A stretch of 37,191 nt of DNA from Methanomassiliicoccales archaeon (GTDB lineage: Archaea; Thermoplasmatota; Thermoplasmata; Methanomassiliicoccales; UBA472), in assembly GCA_035527755.1 (NCBI GenBank), contig DATKZX010000021.1:1-37191 (forward strand), written 5' to 3'. This document shows positions 1-6,766 of this stretch, one piece after another. Below the pieces are notes generated by a model that was given only the letters and a program-made list of their open reading frames with translations, had not been told where the DNA came from and did no database searches. The translations under genes and the position numbers were made by a program. How positions within the stretch are numbered: the first letter of the stretch is position 1; every line of letters begins with the position of its first letter.

Positions 1-11
1 TGCAATCATTC

Positions 12-581
12 TCACTTCAATGTCACGATCTGATCGCATACCAAGGTCAGCATCTCACGAACCTCCGGTTTCATCTGCTCCTCCATACTGAGAAGCACCG
101 GATAGGCGCCTTTGCCTTTGGCACTGGCCATGAGCACCTGCATGAACTCGTAGAGTATCCTCACCTCGTTGTGCGCTGCCAGGGAGTTCACCGAGTCCAG
201 TATGACCATGAACTCTTCCCCCTTGCCTTTGCGGAACAGATACTCCATCTTGAGCACGATGTACTCCAGCATGGTGGGGCTTTCTACGAACACCGTCTGC
301 GCCTCGTCCGTTCCCATGCACTCCATGGTGGCGAAGGATATGCAGTCGATGAATCGTATCTTCGCTGTATCGATCTCCAATGACTGCAACGCCGAGATGA
401 TCGTTGATGACGGGACCGTTATCGAGATGTATATGCACGATAGTTTCTTTTTGTTGCAGAAACGGTCTATGAGCGTCGTCAGCGTATCAAAGTACGCCTC
501 AACACCGATGTTGAAATCGACAGAGACCGCTGGACCGAGCTCCTGTAATCGGTTTAGTATCTGCGGCGCGACCTCTTCCAT
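12..581 (-). CDS. KaiC/RecA-like protein lacking a P-loop
   Basis: This 189-residue protein resembles the second half of a RecA/KaiC-type ATPase core. A Walker-B-like strand is visible at FMVILDSVNSL (about residues 123-133), and a late beta strand ends the protein (CDQIVTLK). No GxxxxGK[ST] Walker A motif is present where one is expected near the N terminus, so it probably does not hydrolyse ATP itself. It lies one base after the stop codon of the P-loop-containing paralogue at 583-1293, so the two are almost certainly co-transcribed and may form a hetero-complex; that pairing is inferred. The ATG at 579-581 is the only good start. Just beyond its stop an ATG at positions 9-7 (-) follows a GTGAG-like ribosome site, so the operon may continue outside the window. 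Function is unknown. Confidence 0.75.
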   Translation of the reverse strand: MEEVAPQILNRLQELGPAVSVDFNIGVEAYFDTLTTLIDRFCNKKKLSCIYISITVPSSTIISALQSLEIDTAKIRFIDCISFATMECMGTDEAQTVFVESPTMLEYIVLKMEYLFRKGKGEEFMVILDSVNSLAAHNEVRILYEFMQVLMASAKGKGAYPVLLSMEEQMKPEVREMLTLVCDQIVTLK

Positions 582-582
582 G

Positions 583-1293
583 TCACACCCCCCTGAGCAT
601 CGGAGTGATGAGCATTCCTTCCGGCGTCAGGTCCATGACGTACTTGGCGCGCGAGTGCGCCGCTCCGGCCATCTTCACTATCTCCAGCACCTGGAAGTTA
701 TCTCCGCGCCTGACGGCGTTCCCCAATTTGATGATCCCGTCGGACATCATATGCTCTTGGGAATCGACGCCCTCGCCCTCGATGATCAGAAGAGCGGTGC
801 ACTCGGCCTCGAAGAGCGCTTTCGACAATGATAACAGGAACGATCTGGCGACCCATTCCTCCATCTCAACTACGATGGGGTTGGTGGCGTCCAGCACCAG
901 TCGGGTGATCTTACCGGTCTTGATCGCTTCAGCAATATCGGAGACCATGGCGAACGCTTCGGTTTTCGTGATCTTACCGTCGTCCCTCTCCCCGGACCCC
1001 ATCTCGTCGATGTGCTTCAGGACGACCGCCCCCTTCTCGAATATCTTGGGATCGGCGTAGTCCAGCTTCGGCAGGTAGGTCATCAGTTTATCCGTGCCAT
1101 GCACGGTGGAGATGTACATGCCTTTCTGACCGTTCATTCCCCCGCGGATAAGGTATTCCAAAGCGAAAAGCGTCTTCCCTGACCCACATGGACCGGTGAC
1201 GGATATCATCCCGCCAGCAGGGAATCCTCCACCCACTATGCGGTCGATGCACTCCATGCCGGTGCAGCATCTCGTCCCGGGGGATACGGCCAT
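583..1293 (-). CDS. RecA/KaiC-like ATPase (RadA/Rad55-like family)
   Basis: This 236-residue single-domain ATPase carries the Walker A motif GPCGSGKT at residues 34-41, preceded by the KaiC-type entry GGGFPAGG (residues 21-28). A Walker-B-like strand (ITRLVLDATNPI) lies around residue 130. The fold matches the KaiC/RadB-like group (COG0467-type) common in archaea, whose members serve signalling or recombination-accessory roles; which role applies here cannot be read from the sequence. It is the promoter-proximal gene of a two-gene unit with the P-loop-less paralogue at 12-581. The ATG at 1291-1293 sits about 29 bases from an A/T-rich TATA-like element at 1317-1326, which suggests a leaderless or near-leaderless transcript. 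Confidence 0.8.
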   Translation of the reverse strand: MAVSPGTRCCTGMECIDRIVGGGFPAGGMISVTGPCGSGKTLFALEYLIRGGMNGQKGMYISTVHGTDKLMTYLPKLDYADPKIFEKGAVVLKHIDEMGSGERDDGKITKTEAFAMVSDIAEAIKTGKITRLVLDATNPIVVEMEEWVARSFLLSLSKALFEAECTALLIIEGEGVDSQEHMMSDGIIKLGNAVRRGDNFQVLEIVKMAGAAHSRAKYVMDLTPEGMLITPMLRGV

Positions 1294-1316
1294 GCGGCCA
1301 TGATACCCATCTGGGG

Positions 1317-1326
1317 ATATATTAAT
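1317..1326. promoter_or_regulatory. shared TATA-like core between divergent genes
   Basis: The near-symmetric element atatattaat lies about 29 bases from the start of the KaiC-like gene (-) and about 49 bases from the ATG of the HPS-RraA gene (+). That fits an archaeal TATA box serving both directions, with a leader of roughly 20 bases on the + side. This is positional inference only. Confidence 0.45.
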
Positions 1327-1370
1327 TGTTGAACGAAAAGGTTAGTTATCCCGGTGGCGATAGACGGGGC

Positions 1371-2666
1371 ATGCAACCGGTACTGCAGGTCGCCTTGGAC
1401 CTCATGCATCTCAAACGTGCCATCGAGATCGCGCGAGAATCCCTGGAAGGAGGGGCGGACTGGATAGAGGCGGGTACTCCCCTCATCAAGAGCGAGGGAG
1501 CGGAATGCCTGCGCGCCCTGAAAAGAGAGTTCCCTGGGAGAACGCTCGTGGCCGACATGAAGACGATGGACGTCGGTGGCTTCGAGGTGGAGATCGCCGC
1601 CAAGGCCGGTGCGGACGTGATCACGGTGCTGGGACTGTCGGACGATGGGACCATTTCCGAAGCGGTGCTGGCCGCACGCAAATACGGGGCGGCGGTCATG
1701 CTGGACCTGATCAACGTTCCGGATAAGATCGCCAGAGCTAAAATGGCGGAGGAACTGGGGGTTTCGTACGTCTGCCTGCATGTGGGTATCGATGAGCAGA
1801 TGAAGGGCGAAAAATCCCCCTTTGACATCGTGTCCGGGGTCTCTTCGTCCATAAGCATACCTGTGGCCGTCGCCGGGGGCATTACTTCCGAGACCGCTCC
1901 GATCATGATAGAGCATGGCGCGTCGATCATCATAGTCGGCGGGGGCATAATCAAGACCGGGGACGTGAGAGGCGCGGCCAAGGCTGTCAAGGATTCCATG
2001 GCCACCGGAAAAGGGATGCCGAACGCCCTGGCCAGGAAATATTCGCAGGAGGATCTCTTCCTGGCTTTCGGGAAGGTATCCACCTCGAACATCGCCGACG
2101 CGGCGCATAAGCACGGAGTGATGAATGGAATAGTCCTTCGCAATGGTCATGGCGTGAAGACGGTCGGCCGGGCATTGACGGTTCAGACGGTAAAGGGCGA
2201 CTGGGCTAAACCGGTGGAGGCCATCGACCGGGCGTCCAAGGGAGATGTGATCGTCATCGACGCGGGGGGCAGCGACATAGCGGTGTGGGGTGAGCTGGCG
2301 ACCATGAGCGCCAAGATGAGAGGGGTGGCCGGCATCGTCATTGACGGAGCCGTGCGCGATCTGGAGGGAGTGATCGATCTCGGGCTGCCCATGTTCAGCC
2401 GACACGTCTCCCCGCATGCCGGGGAACCAAAAGGTTACGGGGGCATCGGTCTGGAGATCGTCTGCGGTGGCCAAATGGTTAGAACGGGCGACTGGATCGT
2501 GGGGGACGAAAGCGGCATCGTGGTCATCCCACAGGAGCACGCTGTGGAAGTGGCGAACCGTTCGGTCGACGTCTTTGAGCGCGAGGTGCGCATAAGAGAG
2601 GAGATCCGTCGAGGGGGAACCCTTTCTAGCGTTCAGGAACTGGAGAAGTGGGAACAGATCAAGTGA
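1371..2666 (+). CDS. bifunctional 3-hexulose-6-phosphate synthase / RraA-like protein
   Basis: This is a two-domain fusion of 431 residues. Residues 1-210 form an orotidine decarboxylase-type TIM barrel with the HPS signature D-x-K-x-x-D at D62, K64 and D67 (ADMKTMD) and the typical opening LQVALDL. Residues from about 215 match RraA/demethylmenaquinone methyltransferase-like proteins (GHGVKTVGRALTV, VIDGAVRDL). HPS interconverts ribulose 5-phosphate plus formaldehyde and hexulose 6-phosphate. In archaea without an oxidative pentose phosphate pathway it supplies ribulose 5-phosphate for nucleotides, or handles formaldehyde. The RraA-like part has no settled role in archaea. The ATG at 1371 is preferred because the family begins at this point; an in-frame TTG at 1326 would only add residues that look like leader. 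No hexulose isomerase gene adjoins it. Confidence 0.9.
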   Translation: MQPVLQVALDLMHLKRAIEIARESLEGGADWIEAGTPLIKSEGAECLRALKREFPGRTLVADMKTMDVGGFEVEIAAKAGADVITVLGLSDDGTISEAVLAARKYGAAVMLDLINVPDKIARAKMAEELGVSYVCLHVGIDEQMKGEKSPFDIVSGVSSSISIPVAVAGGITSETAPIMIEHGASIIIVGGGIIKTGDVRGAAKAVKDSMATGKGMPNALARKYSQEDLFLAFGKVSTSNIADAAHKHGVMNGIVLRNGHGVKTVGRALTVQTVKGDWAKPVEAIDRASKGDVIVIDAGGSDIAVWGELATMSAKMRGVAGIVIDGAVRDLEGVIDLGLPMFSRHVSPHAGEPKGYGGIGLEIVCGGQMVRTGDWIVGDESGIVVIPQEHAVEVANRSVDVFEREVRIREEIRRGGTLSSVQELEKWEQIK

Positions 2667-2696
2667 CGTTTTCTTAGGGCATGATCCCCCTCCTAT

Positions 2697-2707
2697 TCAT
2701 TTTTTTT
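2697..2707 (+). terminator. T-tract terminator after HPS-RraA
   Basis: A pyrimidine-rich stretch ending in eight T follows the stop codon by about 30 bases. Archaeal termination often needs only such a T-run. No strong hairpin precedes it. Confidence 0.4.
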
Positions 2708-2713
2708 ATAAAA
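2705..2713 (+). promoter_or_regulatory. possible upstream TATA box of amt-glnK
   Basis: The sequence TTTATAAAA is a good archaeal TATA match. If used, transcription would begin near 2735 and the dyads at 2768-2805 would lie just downstream of the start, a repressor-like position. A second candidate lies at 2841-2858, so which promoter is active is undecided. Confidence 0.35.
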
Positions 2714-2767
2714 ATTCCTTAAAGACTCTTCATTTTTAATCTGGCTAATGCGAAAATAATTACTATA

Positions 2768-2783
2768 GGAATAATATGATTCC
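2768..2783. promoter_or_regulatory. inverted repeat GGAAT-N6-ATTCC, candidate nitrogen-regulator operator
   Basis: Perfect 5-base arms (2768-2772 and 2779-2783) are separated by AATATG. NrpR, the nitrogen repressor of some methanogens, is known to bind GGAA-N6-TTCC or related dyads. Here GGAA and TTCC are 8 apart, so it resembles but does not equal that operator. Its place upstream of amt-glnK makes a regulatory role plausible. Confidence 0.4.
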
Positions 2784-2805
2784 AATACTACAAATGTACA
2801 GTATT
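2784..2805. repeat. inverted repeat AATACT-N10-AGTATT upstream of amt
   Basis: Six-base arms at 2784-2789 and 2800-2805 directly abut the GGAAT dyad. The interior TACA-AA-TGTA is also nearly symmetric. An outer 8-base pair CGAAAATA (2751-2758) and TATTTTCG (2802-2809) encloses both. The cluster could bind a regulator or fold when transcribed. Confidence 0.4.
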
Positions 2806-2840
2806 TTCGTAATCATTATTCATTTGATTATTGCAATAAC

Positions 2841-2858
2841 TATTTATTATACATATAT
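2841..2858 (+). promoter_or_regulatory. A/T-rich TATA-like element before the amt leader
   Basis: The stretch tatttattatacatatat ends an A/T-rich region of about 170 bases and would place a transcription start near 2875, giving amt a leader of about 260 bases. Confidence 0.4.
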
Positions 2859-2872
2859 CTACACTTTACTCA

Positions 2873-3142
2873 ATGCGCTCGATAAACATCTATTGGGACA
2901 TTAGGAAACGAGACAAACATCGGGGCTTAGTTCCTCCGCAGCGGAAAAGGAGCGTCGAGATCCGCTTCACCGCCGTGGGATGGATTGCGGCCATCGCCGA
3001 TGTCTCCCTGTTGGCCCAAGCCCCGGCTGGGGCGTACCCCCTGCTGTCTGATGCTTTATGGCGCATAAGCTCAAGCGAGTTGAAGCTGAAAATGAACTTG
3101 AACGATGTTGAATCAAAGATCGGAGGGGAGCTCGATGCGTAG
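2873..3142 (+). other. G/C-rich amt leader with a doubtful 89-codon reading frame
   Basis: Between the A/T-rich promoter region and the amt start lies about 260 bases of coding-like composition. It is open from an ATG at 2873 to a TAG at 3140-3142, overlapping the amt ATG by 8 bases. The 89-residue product is basic at its N terminus and resembles no family I recognise. Alternatively this is a structured 5' leader: gcccc-ggct-ggggc and tccgc-agc-gga can pair. Translational coupling to amt is possible because the frame ends right at the amt ribosome site. I cannot decide between a small gene, a decayed gene fragment and an RNA leader. Confidence 0.25.
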
Positions 3143-4553
3143 GTACTCTGTGTTCCTGCTGCTATTGCTCGGACTTCTGGTGTTGTTGCCGGCCACTACC
3201 ATGGCCGCCGATCCCAGTGGTGCCGGGAATCCCATCGATCTCGAAGGGGCTATGAACTCGATCGACTACGTGTGGGTACTGGTCTGCGCCTTCCTGGTGT
3301 TCTTCATGCAGGCCGGTTTCGCCATGGTGGAAGTCGGTATGGTCCGCGTTAAGAACGTGGCCAACGTCCTGATGAAGAACTTCATGGACTTCACCATAGG
3401 GACCATCGCCTTCCTGATAATAGGCTACTCCCTGCTTATGGGGAGCGATGTCGGAGGAATATTCGGAGATCCATCATCGAACTTCATGCTGTTCGGGGAA
3501 TCCTATGACGCAGGCAACATGCTGCTGTGGTTCTTCATGCTGGTCTTCGCCGCCACCTCGGTGACCATCGTCTCGGGTGCGATAGCGGAGAGGCCAAAGT
3601 TCAAGACATACCTCATATACAGCGCCGTAGTCACCGCTGTGATTTACCCTATCTACGGTCACTGGATATGGGGCGGCGGTTGGTTGGCGGCGTCGGACTT
3701 CATGGTGAACCTGGGTGGCGGCTACGGCGCTCTCGACTTCGCCGGTTCAGGCGTGGTGCACGCGCTCGGCGGACTATTGGCCCTGGCCGCTTGTATCGTC
3801 ATCGGGCCCCGCATTGGCAAGTACACCAAGGAAGGGAAGCCCCTACCGATCCCTGGTCACAACATGACCATGGTGATGCTGGGCGGGTTCATCCTTTGGT
3901 TCGGCTGGTTCGGCTTCAACGCCGGCAGCACCCTATCCGGGAACCAGCTGATCATCGCTAAGATATGCGTCACTACGGTCATCGCCGGTGCGGTGGGCGC
4001 TGTGACCGCGGTGCTCTTGTCCTGGAAGAGGGCCGGTACGCCCGATCTGGGCCTGGCGGTCAACGGTATGCTAGGCGGCCTGGTCGGCATCACTGCCGGT
4101 TGCGCCTGGGTGGAACCGTGGGCAGCGATGGTCATCGGCGCCGTTTCGGGTATCGTCGTCTGTTACGGCGTATGGTTCCTGGAGAAGAAAGGGGTCGACG
4201 ATGTCGTGGGCGCCATCAGCGTGCACGGCTTCAACGGCCTGTGGGGCCTTATCGCCCTGGGCCTGTTCGCCGACGGTACCTTCGGTGTATACACCGTGGA
4301 TGGCCCGCTGGTAACTGGCCTGTTATACGGCAACGCCGGTTTCTTCGCCGCGCAGATGATCAACGTGGTCGTCCTTGCCATATACGCTCTCGGTACTGGC
4401 TTCGCCCTGTTCTATGGGCTGAAGAAGACCGTGGGCATTCGGGTCAGTCCGGAGGAGGAGCTGCAGGGGCTGGACATCAGCGAGCACAACGTCTCCGCAT
4501 ATCCGGAGATGGTGACCAAGGAAGTAGCTATGACCCAGGAGGCGATCAAATGA
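3135..4553 (+). CDS. amt: ammonium transporter Amt
   Basis: This is a 472-residue Amt/MEP/Rh channel with a cleavable N-terminal signal (hydrophobic core LLLLLGLLVLLPATTMAA followed by a polar stretch) and about eleven membrane helices. Family marks include the helix-1 segment DYVWVLVCAFLVFFMQAGFA, the first pore-histidine segment VVHALGGLLALA, the segment GFNAGSTLSGN, and the second histidine segment VHGFNGLWGLIALGLFADG. Together the two histidines form the twin-His pore, so the conduction pathway looks intact. The ATG at 3135 is chosen because a strong ribosome site (GGAGGGGAG, 3122-3130) precedes it and the signal peptide begins there; an upstream in-frame ATG at 3105 lacks this. The stop overlaps the glnK start (ATGA), which implies coupled translation. 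The upstream dyads suggest nitrogen-dependent control. Confidence 0.95.
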   Translation: MRRYSVFLLLLLGLLVLLPATTMAADPSGAGNPIDLEGAMNSIDYVWVLVCAFLVFFMQAGFAMVEVGMVRVKNVANVLMKNFMDFTIGTIAFLIIGYSLLMGSDVGGIFGDPSSNFMLFGESYDAGNMLLWFFMLVFAATSVTIVSGAIAERPKFKTYLIYSAVVTAVIYPIYGHWIWGGGWLAASDFMVNLGGGYGALDFAGSGVVHALGGLLALAACIVIGPRIGKYTKEGKPLPIPGHNMTMVMLGGFILWFGWFGFNAGSTLSGNQLIIAKICVTTVIAGAVGAVTAVLLSWKRAGTPDLGLAVNGMLGGLVGITAGCAWVEPWAAMVIGAVSGIVVCYGVWFLEKKGVDDVVGAISVHGFNGLWGLIALGLFADGTFGVYTVDGPLVTGLLYGNAGFFAAQMINVVVLAIYALGTGFALFYGLKKTVGIRVSPEEELQGLDISEHNVSAYPEMVTKEVAMTQEAIK

Positions 4554-4888
4554 AAATGATACAGGCGATCATCCGGCACGAGAAGCTGGGAGACGTCAAG
4601 AGCGCCCTCACCGAGATAGGTGTGGTCGGCCTTAACGTAACCGAGATCCAGGGCCGGGGAGTGCAGAAAGGACAGACCCGGCAATGGAGGGGGGCGGTCT
4701 ACGATGTGGACCTGCTGCCCAAGATCAAGCTGGAAGTGGTGGTCGATGTAGAGATCGCGGATCTCACCGTGGACACCATCCAGAAGTCCGCCTTCACCGG
4801 CGACATAGGCGACGGGAAGATCTTCGTCTGGAACGTTGAAGAGGTGGTCCGGGTGCGTACCAATGAGAGGGGCAAGATAGCCATATGA
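4550..4888 (+). CDS. glnK: PII signal protein GlnK
   Basis: This is a PII trimer subunit of 112 residues, the usual length. It has the opening MKMIQAIIRHEKLGDVK, the T-loop region GRGVQKGQTRQWRGAVYDV (residues 35-53) and the C-terminal signature TGDIGDGKIFV with the conserved arginines in VRVRTNE. It senses ATP/ADP and 2-oxoglutarate and blocks Amt by inserting its T-loop into the channel. The tyrosine equivalent to the bacterial uridylylation site (Tyr51) is present, while residue 46, usually Tyr, is Trp; archaeal PII proteins are generally not uridylylated. The ATG at 4550 overlaps the amt stop by 4 bases. ATG 4556 is an alternative but would remove the conserved first strand residues. Confidence 0.95.
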   Translation: MKMIQAIIRHEKLGDVKSALTEIGVVGLNVTEIQGRGVQKGQTRQWRGAVYDVDLLPKIKLEVVVDVEIADLTVDTIQKSAFTGDIGDGKIFVWNVEEVVRVRTNERGKIAI

Positions 4889-4916
4889 GCTGACGATGAA
4901 TTGTGATCTCAACTCC

Positions 4917-4959
4917 GAGGGGAGGAGTGTTTTCTCCCCTCAAACCTTTTTTTATTTTT
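4917..4959 (+). terminator. hairpin plus T-tract terminator after glnK
   Basis: GAGGGGAG (4917-4924) pairs perfectly with CTCCCCTC (4934-4941) around a 9-base loop, followed within 5 bases by a run of eight T and further T-rich sequence. This looks like a bacterial-style intrinsic terminator closing the amt-glnK operon. Confidence 0.75.
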
Positions 4960-4969
4960 ACGAACAAGT

Positions 4970-4977
4970 GTTTATAT
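4970..4977 (+). promoter_or_regulatory. TATA box of the PHP gene
   Basis: The sequence gtttatat is centred about 30 bases before the ATG at 5004, consistent with a leaderless or very short-leader transcript. Confidence 0.5.
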
Positions 4978-5003
4978 CTTAGAGGGTGGGAATAAAGCGA
5001 TCG

Positions 5004-5705
5004 ATGCCGTTTCCCCGAATCAACCTCCACACCCATACGCTCTATTCCGACGGCGATTTCACTGTGGAGGAGGTAGTGCGATCGGCCTATGAGGGCGGAC
5101 TCACGCACGTGGCCATCACCGACCATTTCGAGACCTGCAAGATCATCAACCCCCTGCTGCGCATGGACTTTGACGTCTACTTGCGTAATATCCGGCAAGC
5201 GAGAGAGAAATATGCTGGCAAGATCGAAGTGTTGGCTGGAGTGGAGATCGACACCAACCCGGAGAGGTGCGAGCTGTACGACCTGCCATTCGATAAGCTG
5301 AACCAGCTGGACCTTCTGCTGTTCGAGTACGTCGAAGATCATTTGCAGGGAGGAATACCGCTGAACGAACTTCACCACCTGGCTGGGAACCTGAACATTC
5401 CCTTCGGCCTCTGCCATTGGGACATGGACCGCATCTTCCCTCAAAGAGACCCGGAGTGGTTGGCCGAGAGGTTGGCGGAATTGGGCGCTTTCATCGAAGT
5501 GCCGACCTCGCAGCACTACGCCCGCCAAGGGCGCTACCTCTTCGAGCACTCGGAACGCTTCTACAGAGCTTTCGATGGCAAGGTCAAGGTCTCCATTGGC
5601 ACCGACATGCATCACTCCCTGGGTGAAGTAAACAACATCGTCCGCGGCCTGCGTTTCCTGAGAGACAATCGATTATGCGGGCAGATGCTCTTCAATGACC
5701 TATGA
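5004..5705 (+). CDS. PHP-domain metal-dependent phosphoesterase
   Basis: This 233-residue protein is of the polymerase-and-histidinol-phosphatase (PHP) superfamily. Motif I is NLHTHTLYSDG near the N terminus, motif II is THVAITDHFE, further metal ligands are likely in LAGVEID and LCHWDMD, and the last motif is GTDMHHSLGEV near the C terminus. The family binds two or three metal ions and hydrolyses phosphate esters such as histidinol phosphate or nucleotide derivatives. No substrate can be assigned, and no histidine biosynthesis gene adjoins it. The ATG at 5004 fits the TATA distance; a GTG at 4986 is in frame and would add six residues. It stands alone between the glnK terminator and the convergent htpX. 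Confidence 0.85.
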   Translation: MPFPRINLHTHTLYSDGDFTVEEVVRSAYEGGLTHVAITDHFETCKIINPLLRMDFDVYLRNIRQAREKYAGKIEVLAGVEIDTNPERCELYDLPFDKLNQLDLLLFEYVEDHLQGGIPLNELHHLAGNLNIPFGLCHWDMDRIFPQRDPEWLAERLAELGAFIEVPTSQHYARQGRYLFEHSERFYRAFDGKVKVSIGTDMHHSLGEVNNIVRGLRFLRDNRLCGQMLFNDL

Positions 5706-5738
5706 TCGGTTCAAAAGAAGGGGATTTAAAAGGGGTTT

Positions 5739-6611
5739 TCAGTACTGGCCCATCTTATTCGCCATCTGTCGCAGGCGCTTGACCCTCTCGGCCATGGGCG
5801 GGTGGGTCGCGAAGATGGTCGCCAACCCCTTTGCACTGAACGGATTGACGATCCAAAGGCTGGATGAAGCGGGGTTGCCGAACTTCAGCGGGTTGCGCTT
5901 GTTGGCCGTTTCCAACTTCTCCAGCGCGCTTGCCAGGTACAGGGGTTTACCGATGAGCTTGGCGCCCTCGTAATCGGCCTTGTACTCCCGACTGCGGGAG
6001 ATGGCCAGTTGTACGATCATTGCGGCTATGGGCGCGGTGATCATGACCAGCAGGGCGATGATCAATCCTCCCTCGTTACGGCGGCCTCCACCGAACAGCA
6101 CCCCATAGAAGGCGAATCGGGAGGCGAAGGATATGGCTCCGGCAATGGTAGCGGCCACGCTCATGACCAGTATGTCCCGGTTCTTCACATGGGCCATCTC
6201 GTGCGCCAGGACGCCTAGCAGCTCGTCGTCGTCCAGCATGCGCATTATGCCCTCGGTGGCGCAGACCACGGCGTTCTTCGGGTTCCGTCCAGTGGCGAAG
6301 GCGTTAGGTGTTGACGTTGGCACTATGCCTATCTTGGGCATCGGGAGCCCGTTCATTGAGGATATTTGGCGCACCATGCGGAAAAGCCGCGGCGACTCTA
6401 CTTCGTTGACGATCCTGACCTTGTAGGACCAGAGGACGATCTTGCCGGAGTAGAAATATGATATCAGATTGATCAGACCGGCGAGTACCAGGAACACGAC
6501 GGTACCCACCACCCAATTGCCGATGAAGAACGAGCCCACCAGCCAACCGACGGCTATGAACAGGCCGAACATGAAGACGAAGAGCCCCATGGTTCTGATG
6601 GTAGCACCCAT
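5739..6611 (-). CDS. htpX: membrane zinc metalloprotease HtpX
   Basis: This 290-residue M48 family protease has two N-terminal membrane helices (about residues 8-28 and 32-52), the zinc motif HEMAH at residues 137-141, hydrophobic segments after it (about 150-200), and the glutamate ligand in the following SREYKADYEGA. The family degrades misfolded membrane proteins at the cytoplasmic face. The ATG at 6611 is preferred because AGGTGA lies 8 bases before it; the GTG at 6623 overlaps that ribosome site. Nearby PHP and SDR genes have no obvious functional tie. The gene is convergent with the PHP gene, with about 33 bases between stops. Confidence 0.93.
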   Translation of the reverse strand: MGATIRTMGLFVFMFGLFIAVGWLVGSFFIGNWVVGTVVFLVLAGLINLISYFYSGKIVLWSYKVRIVNEVESPRLFRMVRQISSMNGLPMPKIGIVPTSTPNAFATGRNPKNAVVCATEGIMRMLDDDELLGVLAHEMAHVKNRDILVMSVAATIAGAISFASRFAFYGVLFGGGRRNEGGLIIALLVMITAPIAAMIVQLAISRSREYKADYEGAKLIGKPLYLASALEKLETANKRNPLKFGNPASSSLWIVNPFSAKGLATIFATHPPMAERVKRLRQMANKMGQY

Positions 6612-6648
6612 TTTACTTTTCACCTATCGCGAATCATGATGGCGGCCG

Positions 6649-6657
6649 TATTTAAAA
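6649..6657 (-). promoter_or_regulatory. TATA box of htpX
   Basis: TATTTAAAA (nearly self-complementary) is centred about 42 bases before the htpX ATG, giving a leader of about 15 bases that contains the ribosome site. A separate element, ctataaaag at 6671-6679, may serve the divergent epimerase gene. Confidence 0.45.
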
Positions 6658-6766
6658 TTTGTTGATTGTTCTATAAAAGCGTATCTTAGAAAATCGATAG
6701 CCAGCTCATTTATCAACGGTCGCGCAATCATTATTAGTTCAGAGGCTTTCCCCATGGTCGATATAC

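Noticed and set aside
169-831. Open frame on the + strand across the KaiC-like genes (220 codons)
   Set aside because: It spans the junction of two real genes on the other strand, and its product is methionine/serine-rich without domain character.
1236-2540. Long open frame on the - strand across the HPS-RraA gene (434 codons)
   Set aside because: It is antisense to a gene with clear family motifs, its product is histidine- and arginine-rich as expected of a shadow frame, and it overlaps the KaiC-like gene start.
4550-4888. Loss of the GlnK uridylylation tyrosine
   Set aside because: By alignment with E. coli GlnB numbering, Tyr51 is present (in GAVYDV); only residue 46 is changed to Trp.
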